6,921 nt of DNA from an uncultured Lachnospiraceae bacterium (GTDB taxonomy: Bacteria; Bacillota; Clostridia; Lachnospirales; Lachnospiraceae), in assembly GCA_910586585.1 (NCBI GenBank), contig CAJUKA010000172.1, positions 1 to 6,921 on the forward strand, read 5' to 3'. The position numbers were made by a program, and so were the translations under genes. Below are positions 5,080 to 6,921 of the stretch, piece by piece; position 1 is the first letter of the stretch; the number at the start of each line of letters is the position of its first letter. A model generated the notes under the pieces. That model saw only the letters and a program-made list of their open reading frames with translations. It was not told the DNA's origin and did not search any database.

Positions 5080-5948
5080 TCGGTGCGGTTGTTGATAAAG
5101 TGCTGAAAGAAATGGGAGATGCCAAAAATGAGGGAATGAAAGCGGCTGATGATTACATAAACGCTGATACAGGATTATTGATGTGCGGGCAGTGCCACAC
5201 AAAAAAGCAGAAAAAAATCTCATTCTTGGGAGAGGAACGCATTGTCTGCTGTCTTTGCAGGTGTGCGGCGGAGGAAATGGAGAGGGAACGTGAGAAACAC
5301 AGGGCAGAGGAGGAGCTTCAGCGTATCCAGCAGATGAAAAGCGCAGGGTTGCAGGACAAAACATTTTATAATTATACCTTTGAACGGTGTGATGCGTCAC
5401 AGGAAAACGCCGTATACGCAAGGCGGTATGTGGGGCATTTTTCAGAAATGGCGCAGACAGGGCAGGGGCTTTTGTTTTGGGGAAATGTGGGGACGGGAAA
5501 GACATTCCTTGCAGGTTGTATCGCAAATGCACTGCTGGAGCAGAAAATACCTGTGCTGATGACGAGCTTCCCGAAGATATTAAATGCGCTTGGCGGTCTT
5601 TACAGTGCGGAGAGGAACGAGTACCTTGCAAGCCTGAACCGCTACACGCTGCTTGTGATTGACGATATGGGGATTGAGCGGGAAAGCCAGTACACTATTG
5701 AAACAATTTATACGGTTATTGATGAACGGTACAAGTCCGGCAAGCCGTTCATCATCACAACAAACATTCAGCTTGACACGCTGAAAAATCCGCAGGACGT
5801 GGAACACGCAAGGATTTATGACCGCATCATGGAACGCTGTATGCCCATATTCTTCGGCTGTAAGAATTACCGTTCTGAACTTGGGCAGGGAAATAGGGAT
5901 GCGGCGAAAAAGATACTGACAGGGGAAACGGATACGGAAAAGGCATGA
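5076..5948 (+). CDS. DnaC/IstB-like AAA+ helicase loader
   Basis: This encodes 290 residues. The N-terminal part has a cysteine cluster C37-x2-C40 and C58, C59, C61, C63, likely a zinc-binding module, followed by a charged helix (about 64-90). The AAA+ core shows Walker A GNVGTGKT (136-143), Walker B LLVIDD (192-197), sensor I TTN (228-230) and the RIYDRIMERC stretch (246-255) that holds the arginine finger in DnaC-type loaders. It is expected to load the host replicative helicase at the origin bound by the upstream initiator. ATGA overlap with that gene and AAGGAGGG (5059-5066) indicate translational coupling. It lacks the partner transposase gene expected if it were IstB, so DnaC-like is the better reading. 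Confidence 0.9.
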   Translation: MIGAVVDKVLKEMGDAKNEGMKAADDYINADTGLLMCGQCHTKKQKKISFLGEERIVCCLCRCAAEEMEREREKHRAEEELQRIQQMKSAGLQDKTFYNYTFERCDASQENAVYARRYVGHFSEMAQTGQGLLFWGNVGTGKTFLAGCIANALLEQKIPVLMTSFPKILNALGGLYSAERNEYLASLNRYTLLVIDDMGIERESQYTIETIYTVIDERYKSGKPFIITTNIQLDTLKNPQDVEHARIYDRIMERCMPIFFGCKNYRSELGQGNRDAAKKILTGETDTEKA

Positions 5949-5955
5949 TGCGGCT

Positions 5956-5992
5956 GCGGCATTGGTGAAAGGTTATCTTCAATGCCGCTTTT
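5956..5992 (+). terminator. Intrinsic terminator after the helicase-loader gene
   Basis: A perfect 9-bp GC-rich stem GCGGCATTG (5956-5964) / CAATGCCGC (5980-5988) with a 15-nt loop is followed by four T (5989-5992). The T-run is short, so termination may be partial. It separates the replication pair from the small gene at 6082. Confidence 0.6.
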
Positions 5993-6052
5993 AAGGAGAG
6001 TAATCCCCCAACACAGGGAAAAAAAAGCGATTAAAATATCACAGGCGGTAAA

Positions 6053-6091
6053 ATGACCGCAGAAAGGGCAGAGGTAATTTTATGGTCGTAA
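6053..6091 (+). promoter_or_regulatory. Possible 12-codon leader ORF overlapping the next start
   Basis: ATG 6053 opens a 12-codon frame ending at TAA 6089-6091, which overlaps the start of the 6082 gene in another frame. The ATG lies in the loop and right arm of the hairpin GCGGT/ACCGC (6045-6060). It has no good ribosome binding site. It could couple translation to the next gene, or be chance. Confidence 0.2.
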
Positions 6092-6252
6092 ACAGGGAGG
6101 AAAAAACAGACAGGAAGGAAACAGGTGCAAAAGGCGGGAAAAAGAAGGTCAGGGTTATTGCAAAGCCCGTCTATGTTGGGAAACAGGACATGACAGAAGT
6201 GTTCGGAAATGTTGCACTCGATAATATCAGACGGAAAATGCAGGAGGGCTGA
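6082..6252 (+). CDS. Small basic protein between loader and recombinase (TnpW-like?)
   Basis: This encodes 56 residues, preceded by AGAGG (6070-6074) at a 7-nt spacing. The first 25 residues are strongly charged and lysine-rich (EEKTDRKETGAKGGKKK), and the rest (VRVIAKPVYVGKQDMTEVFGNV and a basic helix to QEG) may form a small strand-helix unit. Small proteins at this position, just before the serine recombinase, recur in Tn4451-type elements, and the overall size and a F-x-x-x-A-x-x-x-I-x-x-K pattern distantly recall TnpW, but the similarity is too weak for a name. A DNA-binding accessory or excision-helper role is possible by position only. It is probably a real gene, judging by the start signal and composition. 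Confidence 0.65.
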   Translation: MVVNREEKTDRKETGAKGGKKKVRVIAKPVYVGKQDMTEVFGNVALDNIRRKMQEG

Positions 6253-6318
6253 AACACAGATTTTTACAGGGCATCATGGAAAATACGGGAAAATATCAAA
6301 AATCCAACAAAAATCATC

Positions 6319-6347
6319 TTGAAAGGTGACGGGCAAAACGGTATAAT
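6319..6347 (+). promoter_or_regulatory. Consensus promoter of the recombinase gene
   Basis: TTGAAA (6319-6324) and TATAAT (6342-6347) are separated by 17 nt, identical in boxes and spacing to the cargo promoter at 1387-1415. Transcription should begin near 6354, about 43 nt before the recombinase start. The recombinase therefore can be expressed from within the integrated element. Confidence 0.8.
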
Positions 6348-6396
6348 AAACCTAACTGAATAGCGGAATGCCTTGTCACGAATGGAGGAATTATTT

Positions 6397-6921
6397 ATGA
6401 CAGGGCAGACCACAAAAACAACATACAGGGCAGCTTTATATTGCAGACTGTCAAGGGACGACGGGAACGTGCAGGAAAGTTCAAGCATACAGACACAGAA
6501 GGAAATCCTGTCGCGCTATGCAAGGGAAAACGGCATAAACAACACGACTTTCTATGTCGATGACGGGTATTCAGGAACAAACTTCCAAAGACCAAGTTTT
6601 CAGAAAATGATTGCCGACATAGAAAGCGGTAAGATAAACTGCGTCATCACAAAAGATTTATCAAGGCTTGGCAGGAATTATCTTGAAACAGGCGTGTTCA
6701 TCGAAGTATACTTTCCCGAACATAACGTGCGCTACATTGCAATCAATGACGTGGTGGATACAAGCAGGCAGGAGTCGGCAGACTTCACGCCATTCCGCAA
6801 CATTATCAACGAGCTTTACGCAAAGGACACTTCCAAAAAGGTGCGGAGCGCAAAGCGGGCAAGGGTGCTTGACGGAATGTACGTTGCAACCAGCGCGCCA
6901 TATGGCTACAAAAAGGACGAG
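6397..6921 (+). CDS. Large serine recombinase, TnpX/TndX type (5' part)
   Basis: The first 175 codons are present and the frame runs off the window; family members are typically over 500 residues. The resolvase catalytic domain is clear: ALYCRLSRDD with the nucleophile at Ser19 and Arg17, the YVDDGYSGTNFQRPSF block (53-68) typical of TnpX/TndX-like enzymes, and KDLSRLGRN (86-94) with the conserved active-site arginines. The recombinase domain begins near the end (APYGYKKDE). GGAGG (6384-6388) precedes ATG 6397 by 8 nt. It should excise the element as a circle and reintegrate it, usually crossing over at a GA dinucleotide in this family. The cysteine-rich and coiled-coil C-terminal parts, and the element's right end, are beyond the window. 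Whether the gene is intact cannot be judged. Confidence 0.95.
   Translation, partial: MTGQTTKTTYRAALYCRLSRDDGNVQESSSIQTQKEILSRYARENGINNTTFYVDDGYSGTNFQRPSFQKMIADIESGKINCVITKDLSRLGRNYLETGVFIEVYFPEHNVRYIAINDVVDTSRQESADFTPFRNIINELYAKDTSKKVRSAKRARVLDGMYVATSAPYGYKKDE

Noticed and set aside
6367..6377. AATGCCTTGTC shared with 2656-2666 in the hairpin array
   Set aside because: An 11-base match is at chance level here, and the copy before the recombinase lacks the pairing arm.

Overview
The window looks like part of an integrative mobilizable element (IME) from a low-to-moderate GC Firmicute, most likely a gut Clostridia/Lachnospiraceae-type organism. The support is strong GGAGG-type ribosome binding sites, TTGAAA/TATAAT vegetative promoters, and a gene set (MobV relaxase, phage-type replisome organiser, DnaC-like loader, large serine recombinase) typical of Tn4451/Tn5397-related elements in that group. 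No type IV secretion genes are visible, so mobilization by a helper is inferred. Neither end of the element can be placed: the recombinase runs off the right edge, and the left boundary could lie in 158-637 or outside the window.

Layout. 1-157 is the C-terminal tail of an ABC exporter ATPase. 158-637 has no gene; its right half holds a 17-bp inverted repeat, a strong promoter and CTGTA half-sites that look like an operator. 638-967 encodes a small winged-helix regulator. 968-1386 has no convincing gene, but about 270 nt of it (1030-1298) folds into nested helices closed by a long-range 8-bp pairing; this is a candidate structured RNA. 1455-2108, behind its own consensus promoter, encodes an AT-richer HdrB-like cysteine-rich (putative Fe-S) protein that looks like cargo. 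2109-2737 is non-coding: a possible gene remnant, terminators facing both ways, and a run of strong hairpins just before the relaxase gene that is the best oriT candidate.

2738-4123 is a MobV relaxase with a predicted histidine nucleophile. It is followed by an 18-bp terminator hairpin that the downstream genes can apparently only be expressed across, which suggests attenuation. 4258-5079 (replisome organiser) and 5076-5948 (DnaC-like ATPase) overlap by ATGA and form a replication module. The replisome organiser gene contains what looks like its own origin: GGACA/TGTCC boxes spaced in multiples of 11 bp, next to AT-rich 14-bp repeats. After a terminator comes a 56-residue basic protein (6082-6252), then the serine recombinase (6397 to the edge) with its own TTGAAA-N17-TATAAT promoter.

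How it may work together (inference): the recombinase excises a circle, the replisome organiser and loader replicate it from the internal origin, and the relaxase nicks at the hairpin region for transfer through a helper's apparatus. The small regulator, the structured RNA and the leader attenuator are the likely control points. The most unusual items are the RNA candidate at 1030-1298 and the phased origin inside the replisome organiser gene.
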